NCBI GenBank assembly: GCA_001701225.1
Contig: DAAQ01000004.1
Span: 28,237-92,236, forward strand
DNA from: Bacteroidales bacterium H5
Lineage (GTDB): Bacteria; Bacteroidota; Bacteroidia; Bacteroidales; Muribaculaceae
DNA: 64,000 nt
Direction of reading: 5' to 3'
A program made the translations under genes and the position numbers. Shown piece by piece: positions 1 through 7,550 of the stretch. The notes beneath the pieces were generated by a model that made no database searches, was not told the DNA's origin, and was given only the letters and a program-made list of their open reading frames with translations. Position 1 is the stretch's first letter. Each line of letters starts with the position of its first letter.

Positions 1-217
1 CTCCGGCCATATTGGCATCGCGTCTGTCCGGCAGGGCAAACTCAAGGTTCCCGGTATCGACAGGATGGTCGGCGGGGCGTTTTGCCAGCAGGTTGTAGAC
101 GGTGACATAGATGTCGCTTGCAGACGGGAACCGCACGGTGCCCAGGTCATGGTCGAAATACCTGCCGCGGATATATTCGGCGACGTGAGGCTCGACAGTG
201 ATTCTGACGGTTATCAT
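1..217 (-). CDS. Partial hypothetical phage-region protein (N-terminal 72 residues)
   Basis: The reading frame opens with ATG at 217 and runs leftwards off the window edge without a stop, so only the first 72 residues are visible. The protein begins MITVRITVEPHVAEYI and later has KRPADHPVDTGNLEFALPDR. I do not recognise a catalytic motif or a signal peptide. It lies beyond the hairpin at 667-702 that follows the tail-gene operon, so it is probably a separate transcription unit. An AT-rich, GTTAC-rich tract lies directly upstream. It looks like a conserved mobile-element protein of Bacteroidales, but that is an impression only and I assign no function. Confidence 0.6.
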   Translation of the reverse strand, partial: MITVRITVEPHVAEYIRGRYFDHDLGTVRFPSASDIYVTVYNLLAKRPADHPVDTGNLEFALPDRRDANMAG

Positions 218-287
218 TAGGGGGAGATGTTGGTTTGTACACTGCAAAGATAGCGCAAATCCGTGAATATCCAGCAGACATCCCCCC

Positions 288-572
288 GTTACAGCTTACC
301 CTTTTTCAACTGGGTATATGAAAAGTTACAGAAATTTTTGTTACACTGTTACACGGCCTTAACTCGCTGATTCACAAGTGTATCAAAATTGTATCAAGGT
401 TGTTTCAGCCCTGTAACAGTTTGTTTCAGGGGGGTGTTTCAAAATTTCAGAAAGGCCGTAACAAACCGAAAAAAGTTTGTTACACGGTTTGTGACACGTT
501 TTGGTACACTTTTTCGGCGCGCCACTCCCCTCTTTTTCAATGATTTATCTTTTTTCTCCAACAGGTGTTACA
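288..572. repeat. GTTAC-rich tract (iteron-like cluster)
   Basis: This gene-free stretch holds about nine copies of GTTACA or its complement TGTAAC (near 289, 325, 339, 347, 412, 458, 479, 567 and 575), plus related GTGACAC, GGTACAC, GTATCAA (twice) and TGTTTCA (three times). Copies occur in both orientations and spacing is irregular. The same core appears three times just upstream of the primase start (15,705-15,726). Such clusters can be replication-initiator or repressor binding sites; nothing here proves which. Confidence 0.55.
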
Positions 573-666
573 AAGTAACAAAAATTTCTGTAAGATTTGG
601 GAGGGGCAATGGGGAAGACGAGGCGGCGGCCTGAGAGCCAGAGGGGGGTGAGGGCGGAAAATCAAG

Positions 667-702
667 CCGGACATCAGGGCGCGAAACGCCACAGATGTCC
701 GG
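667..702 (-). terminator. Hairpin after the tail-gene operon
   Basis: Arms CCGGACATC (667-675) and GATGTCCGG (694-702) are perfectly complementary, with a nested GGCG/CGCC stem inside. It lies about 100 bases past the stop of the last leftward tail-type gene. The leftward T-tract is weak (CTTGATTTTCC), so it could end transcription or only protect the RNA 3' end. Confidence 0.5.
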
Positions 703-720
703 CAGAAGGAAGGGAAAAAT

Positions 721-794
721 GAATGTTTTTATGTCAGGTCGTCGCGGTCTTAAAGAATGTTTCTTCGTCAGATCGTCGCGGCCATAAAGAATGT
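721..794. repeat. 34-bp tandem repeat, 2.2 copies
   Basis: Unit 1 is 721-754, unit 2 is 755-788, and a partial third unit (GAATGT) is 789-794. The two full units match at 28 of 34 positions. They abut the 3' end of the leftward gene ending at 803. With only two direct units and no spacers this is not a CRISPR array; a recombination or protein-binding site is possible. Confidence 0.6.
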
Positions 795-802
795 CGATAC
801 GC

Positions 803-1228
803 TCAGCCGGAGACAGAACCGACCTCACCCATGATACTGCGGATCTCACTGTCTATAAGCTCACGAACCTCGGAAGTGAAGCCATATCTGATATTCGGGA
901 AAACGGTGCCGTACAGGATACCCCAGATCTGCCTGTTGTAGATCATGTGGTTCCCATGCTCCTTCATGTCCAGGAAGCGGATGTACATCGGATATTTCAT
1001 GATTGCCGAGTTGCCACGGCCACTTTTCGAGAGACTGTAGCCCGGCTGGGACAGAGAGTTGACAAGATTGCCTGTGCGGATACCAATCCGGCGCTGGTTC
1101 CTGACCAATCTGTGGCTCGCCCCAACACGTCTTATGCCGGTGACGGCAATATTGAGCTGCTCCTGATATATGGTCTTCAGACCTGCCAGGAGCTCGCGGT
1201 GCACATATTCGAGCTTGAGGGAATCCAT
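803..1228 (-). CDS. Phage tail/neck-type protein (HK97 gp10-like fold suspected)
   Basis: This 141-residue protein starts at ATG 1228 and is the last gene of the leftward structural cluster. It has a basic central segment (RIGIRTGNLVNSLS) followed by aromatic stretches (YPMYIRFLDM, WGILYGTVFP). The 'RTGNL..SL' pattern followed by a C-terminal helix is reminiscent of small tail-completion proteins of the HK97 gp10 type, but this is pattern recognition without alignment. Ten bases separate it from the upstream gene, consistent with co-transcription. There is no signal peptide and no membrane segment. Confidence 0.6.
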   Translation of the reverse strand: MDSLKLEYVHRELLAGLKTIYQEQLNIAVTGIRRVGASHRLVRNQRRIGIRTGNLVNSLSQPGYSLSKSGRGNSAIMKYPMYIRFLDMKEHGNHMIYNRQIWGILYGTVFPNIRYGFTSEVRELIDSEIRSIMGEVGSVSG

Positions 1229-1238
1229 GGGGACATAA

Positions 1239-1673
1239 TCAGCTCTGTGTGGTGAAGGCTATCGACCATCCGGCCCAGTCGCCGAAGAACTCCGTCTCGG
1301 GGAGTGTGCTCATCGAACCCGGGGCCGCATTGAGGAAATGGCATCCCGTCGACGAGTCGGCCAGAAGCAACCTCTTGACAGCCTCGGCCACCGGCTGGGT
1401 TTCCTCGAGCACGCGGTCACCCGTAGTGATGCGGGGATTGTATTTCTGCATGACGAACACCACGCAGAGGTTATCCTCGGCGAACGAGTCGACATTTCCC
1501 TTGCCTTCGGCCGATGGCGGCATATAGAACAGCACGGGAGTGTCTTCCAAGCGTATCCGTCCCACCTTATCGGCCATGTTGGCTTCGACAGTCAGCGGCA
1601 CAGCATCACGAAGCCCGTCGACACGTCCCACCATCGACTCCCAGTACTTGCGGTATTGTGCGAGCGCTATCAT
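1239..1673 (-). CDS. Hypothetical phage neck/tail protein
   Basis: This 144-residue protein starts at ATG 1673 and overlaps the stop of the lysozyme gene by four bases (ATGA), so the two are almost certainly translated together. The sequence contains PVLFYMPPSAEGKGNVDSF and CVVFVMQKYNP, an alternating beta-strand pattern, and ends EFFGDWAGWSIAFTTQS. The size and position between the lysozyme and a gp10-like protein fit a tail-terminator or neck protein. I see no enzymatic motif, and the role is inferred from context only. Confidence 0.6.
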   Translation of the reverse strand: MIALAQYRKYWESMVGRVDGLRDAVPLTVEANMADKVGRIRLEDTPVLFYMPPSAEGKGNVDSFAEDNLCVVFVMQKYNPRITTGDRVLEETQPVAEAVKRLLLADSSTGCHFLNAAPGSMSTLPETEFFGDWAGWSIAFTTQS

Positions 1674-2119
1674 GCCGAGAAATAATGGTCAGCCTCGCCA
1701 CGGCGACGTTTCACCAGCCCCGGCAATGATTTCAGGACGCCGTTGACACGCGCCTTGGTATGCCTCATGAACTCATCGCGTATCGACGGGTCATCAGGAT
1801 CAGCCTTGACCTTGGCAAGGAGGGTCGACTTGCGCAGGTTGCCCAGGCCGATGTTATATGCTATCGACACAATCGAGTCGAATTGCCGGGGATTAAGACG
1901 CACGCCGGACACAAGCCCCTCTACCGAGAGGGCAAACCTGTCGACGTCCTCATTGAACAGCCTGACGGCATCGGCATAGCTTATCACCAGCCCTTCGGTG
2001 ACATCCGAGCCGGTGTGGCCATAGCCGACGGTCAGGACTCCGGCAGGGCAGCGGTATGCCTTGAGGCGGCATCCCTCCCACTGCATCATCTTGGTACGCA
2101 TCTCGCTGGTAATTTTCAT
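1670..2119 (-). CDS. Phage lysozyme / endolysin (GH24)
   Basis: This 149-residue protein resembles T4/P22-type lysozymes, which cleave the N-acetylmuramic acid-N-acetylglucosamine bond of peptidoglycan to release phage. The N-terminal block MQWEGCRLKAYRCPAGV and LTVGYGHTG matches the GH24 active-site region. Glu15 aligns with the catalytic Glu and Thr30 with the conserved Thr, while Cys24 sits where T4 lysozyme has Asp20. There is no signal peptide, so release needs the holin at 6,008-6,301. It has the usual family length. It sits inside the structural gene cluster, about 4 kb downstream of the holin and spanin candidates. Confidence 0.88.
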   Translation of the reverse strand: MKITSEMRTKMMQWEGCRLKAYRCPAGVLTVGYGHTGSDVTEGLVISYADAVRLFNEDVDRFALSVEGLVSGVRLNPRQFDSIVSIAYNIGLGNLRKSTLLAKVKADPDDPSIRDEFMRHTKARVNGVLKSLPGLVKRRRGEADHYFSA

Positions 2120-2125
2120 AGGCGT

Positions 2126-2884
2126 CTATTTTTTTGATTTGTCGTGTATATACTCAAATTTGCACTTATACAGATACATAAGCACCGACCAGAAGGGGGA
2201 TGCCTCGACCTCGGCCACATTGCCGAATACCCCGGATGTTGCAATCTCGAAGGTTATTCCGGCCCAACCTGTCTTGTCATCGGGGCGGCGGGGGCCGGAG
2301 CTCCTGAATATGATCGAGAAATCGACATCCCTGCCGTTAATCTCTATCGGGCCCGACTGGATGGCCTTCCACACTGCGAGAAACAGCATCGGGGCGTGCC
2401 ATGCGAGTATCATGGGGACATCATCTTCGGGAGGTATCGAATAGAGTACCCTGGCGACCTCCGCATAGTCGCCATCGTCTTCATGGTGCGCCTCGATTAT
2501 TGTGGCGCACTCGACAAACCTGTCAAAGCGGACATCATTCAGCCAGTCTGCCGGGCCCTTGTATCCGCCGTATTCCGGCAGCAGGTTGCGGCATGAGTCG
2601 AACCGTGGCACGGGCCCGCTGCCATGATCGACGAGATAAGGGTCTGTGACCTCGGCAAGCTGTGACTCGGCCTCACGTCTGTACCTGTCATGCAGCACCT
2701 CATAGCTGTAGTGCTCGAGACCGGCCAGGATGCTGTACCATGCGGTGCGCCATTTCCTGAGGTCGATATGTCCTCCGGTAAGGAGCATGGCCAGCCTCAC
2801 ATATTCCCGGTACTGCCCTGGAGTGAGCTCCTCGGGGATTCCTGGCACCTCAATATGTTTCCCCTTGAAGATGATTGTCCTCAT
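2126..2884 (-). CDS. Hypothetical phage protein, tail-assembly-chaperone-like position
   Basis: This 252-residue soluble protein starts at ATG 2884, one base after the stop of the upstream gene. It is acidic, rich in Trp and Tyr, and ends with SPFWSVLMYLYKCKFEYIHD. No nucleotide-binding or catalytic motif is visible. Its place between the DUF6712-like gene and the lysozyme, in a tight leftward operon, implies a structural or assembly function. I do not recognise the family and make no further claim. Confidence 0.6.
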   Translation of the reverse strand: MRTIIFKGKHIEVPGIPEELTPGQYREYVRLAMLLTGGHIDLRKWRTAWYSILAGLEHYSYEVLHDRYRREAESQLAEVTDPYLVDHGSGPVPRFDSCRNLLPEYGGYKGPADWLNDVRFDRFVECATIIEAHHEDDGDYAEVARVLYSIPPEDDVPMILAWHAPMLFLAVWKAIQSGPIEINGRDVDFSIIFRSSGPRRPDDKTGWAGITFEIATSGVFGNVAEVEASPFWSVLMYLYKCKFEYIHDKSKK

Positions 2885-2885
2885 A

Positions 2886-3839
2886 TCAGTAGCTCATGCC
2901 CTTTGAGTGTACTATCGGGCCCGGCAGATGATAGTCAACCGGGGTGTCTTCGGCACGGATGGCGGCCATTATGTCCTCGAGCTGCCTGAGATAACGGTCT
3001 GCATCGGCCCCGAGGGATGCAGCCACCGCATTGCGGGCCTCCTTCTCTGCCTGTAGCCGCTGTTTGACGGGGGCTGACTGGTTTACCTGCACGACTCCAT
3101 CGGGCAGAACCTCGACCGGGAGCCGCTCGACGGCCTTCTTCATGGCCAGGAGAGCTATTGCACGCCGGGCAGTGTCGCCAAGCTCTTCCAGCTCCTGGTC
3201 CCCGTCGAGAAGCCGCGCCATATATTCACGGCCCACTACCGGGGCGACAGATGCCGACTGCACCTCACGTATCATCGGCAGCAGCGTCAGGAACAGGCGG
3301 TGAGAGCCGATGACATAGTAGCAGTCGAACTCCTCCTTGCTCCTGATGAGAAGCCCGGCACGCTGGCGGTATTTGGACGAGTCTGTCCAGAACCCGAAGC
3401 TGCCGCGGTCAAGCGCCTCGATCAGCGCGTCGGTGGCCTCGTATGCAAGCCGCTGGATGTTCGACTCGTCCTTGAACTGTTCGAGGGCAGTCATCCCCTT
3501 CTCGTTCTCGCCGAGCCTGTGAGAGCGGCCATTGGTGTCGTGATGGGCGTCGAGTGTCGGGATAATCTTGAGCCAGGTGAACATGGCCACAGCCTGCCTC
3601 AGATAGCCTAGAGGGATGGTGGCCGAAGCCGGACACACCTCGGAGGGCTGGCAGCCCGACTCATAGAATGATGCCAGAGCCTCGACGGGGCCATGCCCGA
3701 CGATAGCCGCGACATCACGTATGCCCAGGGGGATTATCGGTGCCCACATGGCAAAATCAACCCGGTCTGAAATCAGGCCCAGGGCGGCGGTTATCTCGGC
3801 CCCGCCATTGCCGTCACGGTCGAACAGTATCATGTGCAA
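2886..3839 (-). CDS. DUF6712-like phage structural protein
   Basis: This 317-residue protein begins MHMILFDRDGNGGAEITAAL and has a helical C-terminal half rich in Arg, Glu and Ala (LQAEKEARNAVAASLGADADRY) followed by a short tail. The N-terminal pattern 'ILFD..GN.G..EI...LG' resembles a family of Bacteroidales phage proteins that I recall as DUF6712; this recollection is not verified. It lies 15 bases downstream of the candidate portal, where head-tail connector or neck proteins are common. No membrane segment or signal peptide is present. Confidence 0.6.
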   Translation of the reverse strand: MHMILFDRDGNGGAEITAALGLISDRVDFAMWAPIIPLGIRDVAAIVGHGPVEALASFYESGCQPSEVCPASATIPLGYLRQAVAMFTWLKIIPTLDAHHDTNGRSHRLGENEKGMTALEQFKDESNIQRLAYEATDALIEALDRGSFGFWTDSSKYRQRAGLLIRSKEEFDCYYVIGSHRLFLTLLPMIREVQSASVAPVVGREYMARLLDGDQELEELGDTARRAIALLAMKKAVERLPVEVLPDGVVQVNQSAPVKQRLQAEKEARNAVAASLGADADRYLRQLEDIMAAIRAEDTPVDYHLPGPIVHSKGMSY

Positions 3840-3854
3840 TATCAGATTTGCAGG

Positions 3855-5207
3855 TCAGGCATTCGCCTTGACCCTGTTTTCGGGATTGACGTCTTTCTCT
3901 GCGTCGACGATGGCGCGATAGAGGCCGATGCGCAGGTCAGTGCCCGGACGGTTGGCCTCGAGCATCATCTGGAACGGGGCACACAGCACCATGTCGGGGA
4001 TGGCGGTCTCTGTGGCGTTGTAGACCTTGAGCGAGTACAGCTTCTCCGAGCCGCTGCCGAGCTTGGTATCGAGTATGAGGTTTGAGAGCGCCGGATCCAG
4101 ACCGAACCCTGAGGTGGCCGCGGCCTCGGCCTTGCGGCAGATGGCGACCTGCGCCTCGATATAGTCCTTGATCTTCTTGTCGATGGGTGTTATCTTCCAT
4201 CCCTCGAAATTGTTTGCCACCTCGTTCCAGAACTGCGACGTGTGCATGAACTTTCCGGCATTCTTACGCCCGGACATATTGGCGGCAAACTGCTCCATTG
4301 CCTTGTCCTTGGCCTCCTCGAGCATACGTGCCTCATAGGGTACCTTGGTCTTCTCGCATATCTCGCGCAGCCGGGCCTCCACATCGTCCCAGTATGACTG
4401 AGGGCTCTCGATGTGCATGGAGATTGCAGAGGCATTCTCGTTATATGTAGCCAGTATCCCGTCGAGCGTATTGACCAGCTCGAGCCATCCGAAGGCACCC
4501 TTGAAACGCGGCATACTGTAATGCAGCTTGTTGTAGCTGTATATGCGGTGATATGCCAGTGAGACGGGATGCCTGAACGGATGAGCCGGGTCAAAAAGCG
4601 GATACACGCGGAAATCCGTGCTGAGCGGATTGGGGAAATCGCCCACGGCTGCCTCTGTGGGCATCTGTCCCTCGCCGGCATAGACGAACCTGACCCTTCC
4701 AGCCGGGACATGCTCGACACTCGCTATCGAGCCGGGGCCACCTACGCGCGAGCCGCGGGTGCGTGTCACCTTGACCCAGAACCCCTCGAGGTGCATCAGG
4801 TCGACAAGACACCGCATCATCTGTGTCCTCCAGTCCGAGGTCTCGAGCATCGCCATCGCATCGGGGTCGGTAGTCCATGCGCGATAGGGCCTGCCATCCG
4901 TGGTCACAGCATCGCGGAAGAGGCGTGGGCCTTCTCCCCATTGCAATCCGACCTTCTTTCCCATGATGCCCTCTCCGGCATAGAATCCGGACAGAAGCCG
5001 GTCGACATATCCCGGCAGGTCATCGTCATCACCATAGGGTATGACACGGACGCCATGCACCGTGCGGAACCTGTCAGAGCCCCAGTATCCGCCTGTGATC
5101 ATGCGGCTCGAGGCCGACCAGCCTCCCGAGCGCGAATTGAGGTTGAAAGACATCACCTTGCCCGGGCCGTTGTCTATGAAACCGAAATTACCTATCCTCC
5201 TTATCAT
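3855..5207 (-). CDS. Putative phage portal protein
   Basis: This 450-residue protein has features often seen in portal proteins: an alpha/beta N-terminal part, a central helix-rich segment with ARLREICEKTKVPYEARML, and a conserved-looking C-terminal stretch GFGLDPALSNLI...GSGSEKLYSLKVYNATETAIPD that recalls the 'stem and wing' regions of Bacteroidales portals. Portals form the dodecameric ring through which DNA enters the capsid. No terminase or capsid gene is next to it on the upstream side, which is unusual, so the assignment rests on sequence impression and size. An alternative is another large structural protein of the same phage family. Confidence 0.5.
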   Translation of the reverse strand: MIRRIGNFGFIDNGPGKVMSFNLNSRSGGWSASSRMITGGYWGSDRFRTVHGVRVIPYGDDDDLPGYVDRLLSGFYAGEGIMGKKVGLQWGEGPRLFRDAVTTDGRPYRAWTTDPDAMAMLETSDWRTQMMRCLVDLMHLEGFWVKVTRTRGSRVGGPGSIASVEHVPAGRVRFVYAGEGQMPTEAAVGDFPNPLSTDFRVYPLFDPAHPFRHPVSLAYHRIYSYNKLHYSMPRFKGAFGWLELVNTLDGILATYNENASAISMHIESPQSYWDDVEARLREICEKTKVPYEARMLEEAKDKAMEQFAANMSGRKNAGKFMHTSQFWNEVANNFEGWKITPIDKKIKDYIEAQVAICRKAEAAATSGFGLDPALSNLILDTKLGSGSEKLYSLKVYNATETAIPDMVLCAPFQMMLEANRPGTDLRIGLYRAIVDAEKDVNPENRVKANA

Positions 5208-5220
5208 ATCTCGATATTGG

Positions 5221-5502
5221 TCAGTTTAACACCGTGCGGCATCCGTTGAACTCCATTATCAGGCACTGCCAGCAGTTCATGGCCCTCCCGGTATCAGTAT
5301 CGGTGAAGAACAGCTTGTGGCTGGCGGCGGATACATCTTCGTCCGAGGGTTTGGGCCGGACACGGGCATTGGCCACAGAGGCCATGTCGCCGCCGCGGCG
5401 CGTGTCACGGTTCCACTTGCGGAACCTTATGGAAAAGGTGCCCCCTTCGGCGCTTATGCGCTTCATCTCGTCGATGGCCTTGTATATGTTTATTTTTTCC
5501 AT
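5221..5502 (-). CDS. Small conserved phage protein, unknown function
   Basis: This 93-residue protein starts at ATG 5502, inside the last codons of the spanin candidate (13-base overlap), and ends 13 bases before the portal-like gene. It contains GGTFSIRFRKWNRDTRRGGD and a C-terminal MNCWQCLIMEFNG with two Cys. It is basic in the middle and has no membrane segment. The tight overlap shows it belongs to the lysis/head operon. I do not recognise the family. Confidence 0.6.
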   Translation of the reverse strand: MEKINIYKAIDEMKRISAEGGTFSIRFRKWNRDTRRGGDMASVANARVRPKPSDEDVSAASHKLFFTDTDTGRAMNCWQCLIMEFNGCRTVLN

Positions 5503-6011
5503 AGCTTCGGCAATAATGTCCCGGCCATATAGACCAGGGTAACGGCGAGTATCATGGCTCCGGCGTGCCGCTCGAGCCTGTCGAGGGGAGACTCAGCCAC
5601 GGCCACAGTGTCCGAGTGCGTGTCTGTAGCGCTGCTGTCGGCCTCACTGTATGTACCTGCGCTCCTGAGCCGGAAGCCCTCTATGTTCATGCCATAGTCA
5701 GTCTGGCGGAAGCTGCCCCAGCCGAATACAGAGAGGCCAGACCATATCACCGTGACAGGACGTCCGGCAGAATCTCTCGAGATGTCGATGCGTCCGCAGT
5801 CACGACGCAGGCCATCCAGTGTGTCGGCTTCAGATAAGGTCACAGACAGGTCTGTGCGGCCTGAGTCGCCCTGTACATTCATCTCCATGGCTGAGGCAGT
5901 CACGGCAGAGGTCTCCGTGACGGTCGTGGAGCGCGATGTGCCGCACGAAACGGCCATCACACCCAGTGCCACCAACATCGCCGTCAGGATATCCTTCACT
6001 GGCCTCCTCAT
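5490..6011 (-). CDS. Candidate unimolecular spanin (lipoprotein with C-terminal TM)
   Basis: This 173-residue protein has both hallmarks of a one-piece spanin. An N-terminal lipoprotein signal ends in a lipobox around Cys23 (VMAVSC), which would anchor it in the outer membrane. A single C-terminal hydrophobic segment at about 150-168 (AGAMILAVTLVYMAGTLLP), followed by KLWKK, would anchor it in the inner membrane. The 120 residues between would span the periplasm. It overlaps the holin stop by four bases (ATGA), so the two are translationally coupled. Spanins fuse inner and outer membranes in the last step of phage lysis of Gram-negative cells. The family match is by topology; a plain lipoprotein is the alternative. 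Confidence 0.65.
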   Translation of the reverse strand: MRRPVKDILTAMLVALGVMAVSCGTSRSTTVTETSAVTASAMEMNVQGDSGRTDLSVTLSEADTLDGLRRDCGRIDISRDSAGRPVTVIWSGLSVFGWGSFRQTDYGMNIEGFRLRSAGTYSEADSSATDTHSDTVAVAESPLDRLERHAGAMILAVTLVYMAGTLLPKLWKK

Positions 6012-6301
6012 AATGCCTCCGCGTTTTTGGTTCCGGCCATGGCCATCAGGCGCTCATTGACATTGTCCTTGAATTTCTCGAGCTCGTTGGCATAGTGGAT
6101 TGAGATGCCGAGCAGGGAGGCCACGAATATGGAGATAAGACCGAACGCCGTTATCACTGACTGGTGTATCTCTCCTTTCGGGGGGATCAGCAATCCAAGA
6201 TAGAGCAGCGTCAGTCCGGCCAGCATCGTCACTACGGCCAGCGAATAGGTTATCACATCCTTGATGGTGAGCTTGTCGAACTCTTCCTTTAAGTGTTTCA
6301 T
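6008..6301 (-). CDS. Putative holin, two transmembrane segments
   Basis: This 97-residue protein starts with an amphipathic, charged stretch (MKHLKEEFDKLTIKD), then has hydrophobic segments at about 17-39 and 49-69 separated by a short loop (PPKGEIHQ), and a charged C-terminal tail (ELEKFKDNVNERL). This matches small class II-type holins, which make inner-membrane holes to let the lysozyme reach the cell wall. The next gene overlaps by four bases and looks like a spanin, which strengthens the reading. The region just upstream has a weak promoter-like GAACTTTG. Confidence 0.72.
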   Translation of the reverse strand: MKHLKEEFDKLTIKDVITYSLAVVTMLAGLTLLYLGLLIPPKGEIHQSVITAFGLISIFVASLLGISIHYANELEKFKDNVNERLMAMAGTKNAEAL

Positions 6302-6368
6302 CTCGCAGACATTTTGTTATGTCACAAAGTTCGTCAATCCCCCGGCACCCGCGAAGGACAGAAAGAGA

Positions 6369-6396
6369 GACGCACCGGCCTCACGGTCGGTGCGTC
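6369..6396 (-). terminator. Hairpin between early/late leftward genes
   Basis: Arms GACGCACCG (6369-6377) and CGGTGCGTC (6388-6396) pair perfectly. It follows the stop of the leftward gene ending at 6473, and precedes the holin operon. The leftward sequence after it is CTCTCTTTCTGTC, a modest pyrimidine tract. Confidence 0.55.
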
Positions 6397-6472
6397 AACA
6401 TGCTGAAGCCAATCTTCCTTACCTTATGTTCATCAAAAGGATAACTTCATTCATTCTGAGCAAATAACGTTT

Positions 6473-6814
6473 TTATGTGGTCGCAGATTTGTCTTGACAT
6501 ACGGAGAGAGATATGCCGGCAAAAACATCATCGACCCGCTCGGCCACCGTCTTGGGGAGGGTGTCGGCGCAGAGCTGCCTGAGCAGTTCCCGGTCGCCGG
6601 AGATACTCCTGACGATGCGCCGGAGCGTGACAAGAGTCCTGATGGTATCGAGGGCCTGGCGGTCTGACATGTCAAGCTCAGCCTGGTTGTCGAGGATGGC
6701 TGTGATGGCAAGCGACAGTGTGTCGATACACGCCCGGGAGAGACCGCCGGGATGCGCCATGACGGCAAGAGCGGCGGCAGCCGGCGACACATCGGTGTCT
6801 AACGTGATTCTCAT
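6473..6814 (-). CDS. Hypothetical small helical protein
   Basis: This 113-residue protein begins MRITLDTDVSPAAAALAVMA and is predicted from sequence to be mostly helical, with heptad-like Leu/Ile spacing (IDTLSLAITAILDNQAELDM). A second overlapping frame (6,451-6,792) is Ser/Pro/Arg-rich and was rejected as a shadow. It sits alone between two small hairpin-bounded regions just before the holin cassette. I see no recognised domain. Confidence 0.55.
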   Translation of the reverse strand: MRITLDTDVSPAAAALAVMAHPGGLSRACIDTLSLAITAILDNQAELDMSDRQALDTIRTLVTLRRIVRSISGDRELLRQLCADTLPKTVAERVDDVFAGISLSVCQDKSATT

Positions 6815-6910
6815 CTTTCAGGGGGGATTGTTTTATGTCGGGCTTTGTGATTGCAAATATAGTCATTTTTATCACAACTATATCATATATCGCCCAAAAA
6901 TGATTGAAAT

Positions 6911-7168
6911 TTAACTGATTATTCCCTTCATATCCCGGTTTTTGGCTCCTGCGATGGTGACCAGGGCATATCTGGCCAGTTGCAGAAGCCCGAGATTACG
7001 GTAAAAGAGATCGTCGTCGCTGAAGTCGGCCTCCTTGAGATAATGACCCACCAGGATGTCGATGAATGTGCTGACGCTGCTGACCAGAGCCGGGTCATCC
7101 TGGATCATGCTGACAGCGTCGATTACCTCGCGGTTTATCACTACGCCTTCGGGTATGTTGTCGTTCAT
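6911..7168 (-). CDS. Hypothetical small helical protein, coupled to upstream gene
   Basis: The likely start is ATG 7168, which overlaps the stop of the upstream gene by four bases (ATGA); a longer in-frame start at 7276 would add a low-quality Gly/His/Arg-rich extension. The 85-residue product begins MNDNIPEGVVINREVIDAVS and is largely helical and acidic in the middle (YLKEADFSDDDLFYRNLG). It forms a two-gene unit with the 61-residue protein at 7,165-7,350 under the structured leader. Function unknown; the position suggests phage or element regulation. Confidence 0.6.
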   Translation of the reverse strand: MNDNIPEGVVINREVIDAVSMIQDDPALVSSVSTFIDILVGHYLKEADFSDDDLFYRNLGLLQLARYALVTIAGAKNRDMKGIIS

Positions 7169-7350
7169 GACGCGCCTCCTTCCTGACAGACGGTGATGTT
7201 GATGGTGCCCCCCTCGAGATGTATCTCGAAGGTGTTGCCGGTGAGCGAGAGGATGACCTTGTCCTGGGCCTGGCATACGGCGTCGGCGAGTTCATTGAGG
7301 ATGCCGCGAACCTTCTCTGAGGCTACGCGACGGGAATGTTTCTGGTTCAT
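7165..7350 (-). CDS. Small protein under the structured leader (MNQKHS family, intact copy)
   Basis: This 61-residue protein starts at ATG 7350, immediately after the third complementary segment of the leader. It begins MNQKHSRRVASEKVRGILNE and ends with a beta-rich segment (TFEIHLEGGTINITV). An in-frame ATG at 7476 could give a 104-residue form read through the whole leader; the short start is preferred because the sequence before it is RNA-structure-like. The first 28 residues are identical to the broken copy at 8,551-8,640. Function unknown. Confidence 0.6.
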   Translation of the reverse strand: MNQKHSRRVASEKVRGILNELADAVCQAQDKVILSLTGNTFEIHLEGGTINITVCQEGGAS

Positions 7351-7546
7351 TTTGTGAGGTTTTCGCGTTAAGACAGAAAAACGGCTGTCATATCCCGTTC
7401 GCGAAAACCTCACAAATCTCTCCGAAGAGTCATTATGATATGGATATGGCAGCCGTATGGCTATATGTATGGACATAAAAAATGCCCGATAGGATGTCGA
7501 GCCTATAACCGCGGCTCTCCGGCATGAATGTTCATGAGGTTTTCGC
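7351..7546 (-). ncRNA. Structured leader RNA, copy 1 (candidate cis-regulatory switch)
   Basis: Read leftwards, the transcript should start near 7545 and begins with segment S1 (GCGAAAACCTCA, 7546-7535). Segment S2 (7416-7400, TTTGTGAGGTTTTCGCG) can pair with S1 or with S3 (7367-7351), which touches the start codon. S2:S3 is a perfect 17-bp stem with a 32-base loop. The loop holds two overlapping alternative hairpins (GACAG/CTGTC and AACGG/CCGTT). Between S1 and S2 are about 118 bases with further small stems. In copy 2 the three segments have changed together, which argues for RNA pairing. Confidence 0.55.
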
Positions 7547-7550
7547 ACTG

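Noticed and set aside
389..634. 81-residue rightward ORF in the GTTAC tract
   Set aside because: Its sequence (repeated VTRF, KVTK) is produced by the repeats themselves; no domain, no promoter.
721..794. Possible CRISPR array
   Set aside because: Units are directly adjacent with no spacers, only 2.2 copies, and no cas genes nearby.
568..849. 93-residue leftward ORF overlapping the tandem repeat
   Set aside because: It overlaps the end of the tail gene and reads through repeats and the hairpin; Ser/Pro-rich low-complexity composition.
7351..7416. Invertible promoter or recombinase site as explanation of the leader hairpin
   Set aside because: The spacer is only 32 bases, has the same orientation in both copies, and the S1 change with a G-U pair points to RNA pairing; not fully excluded.
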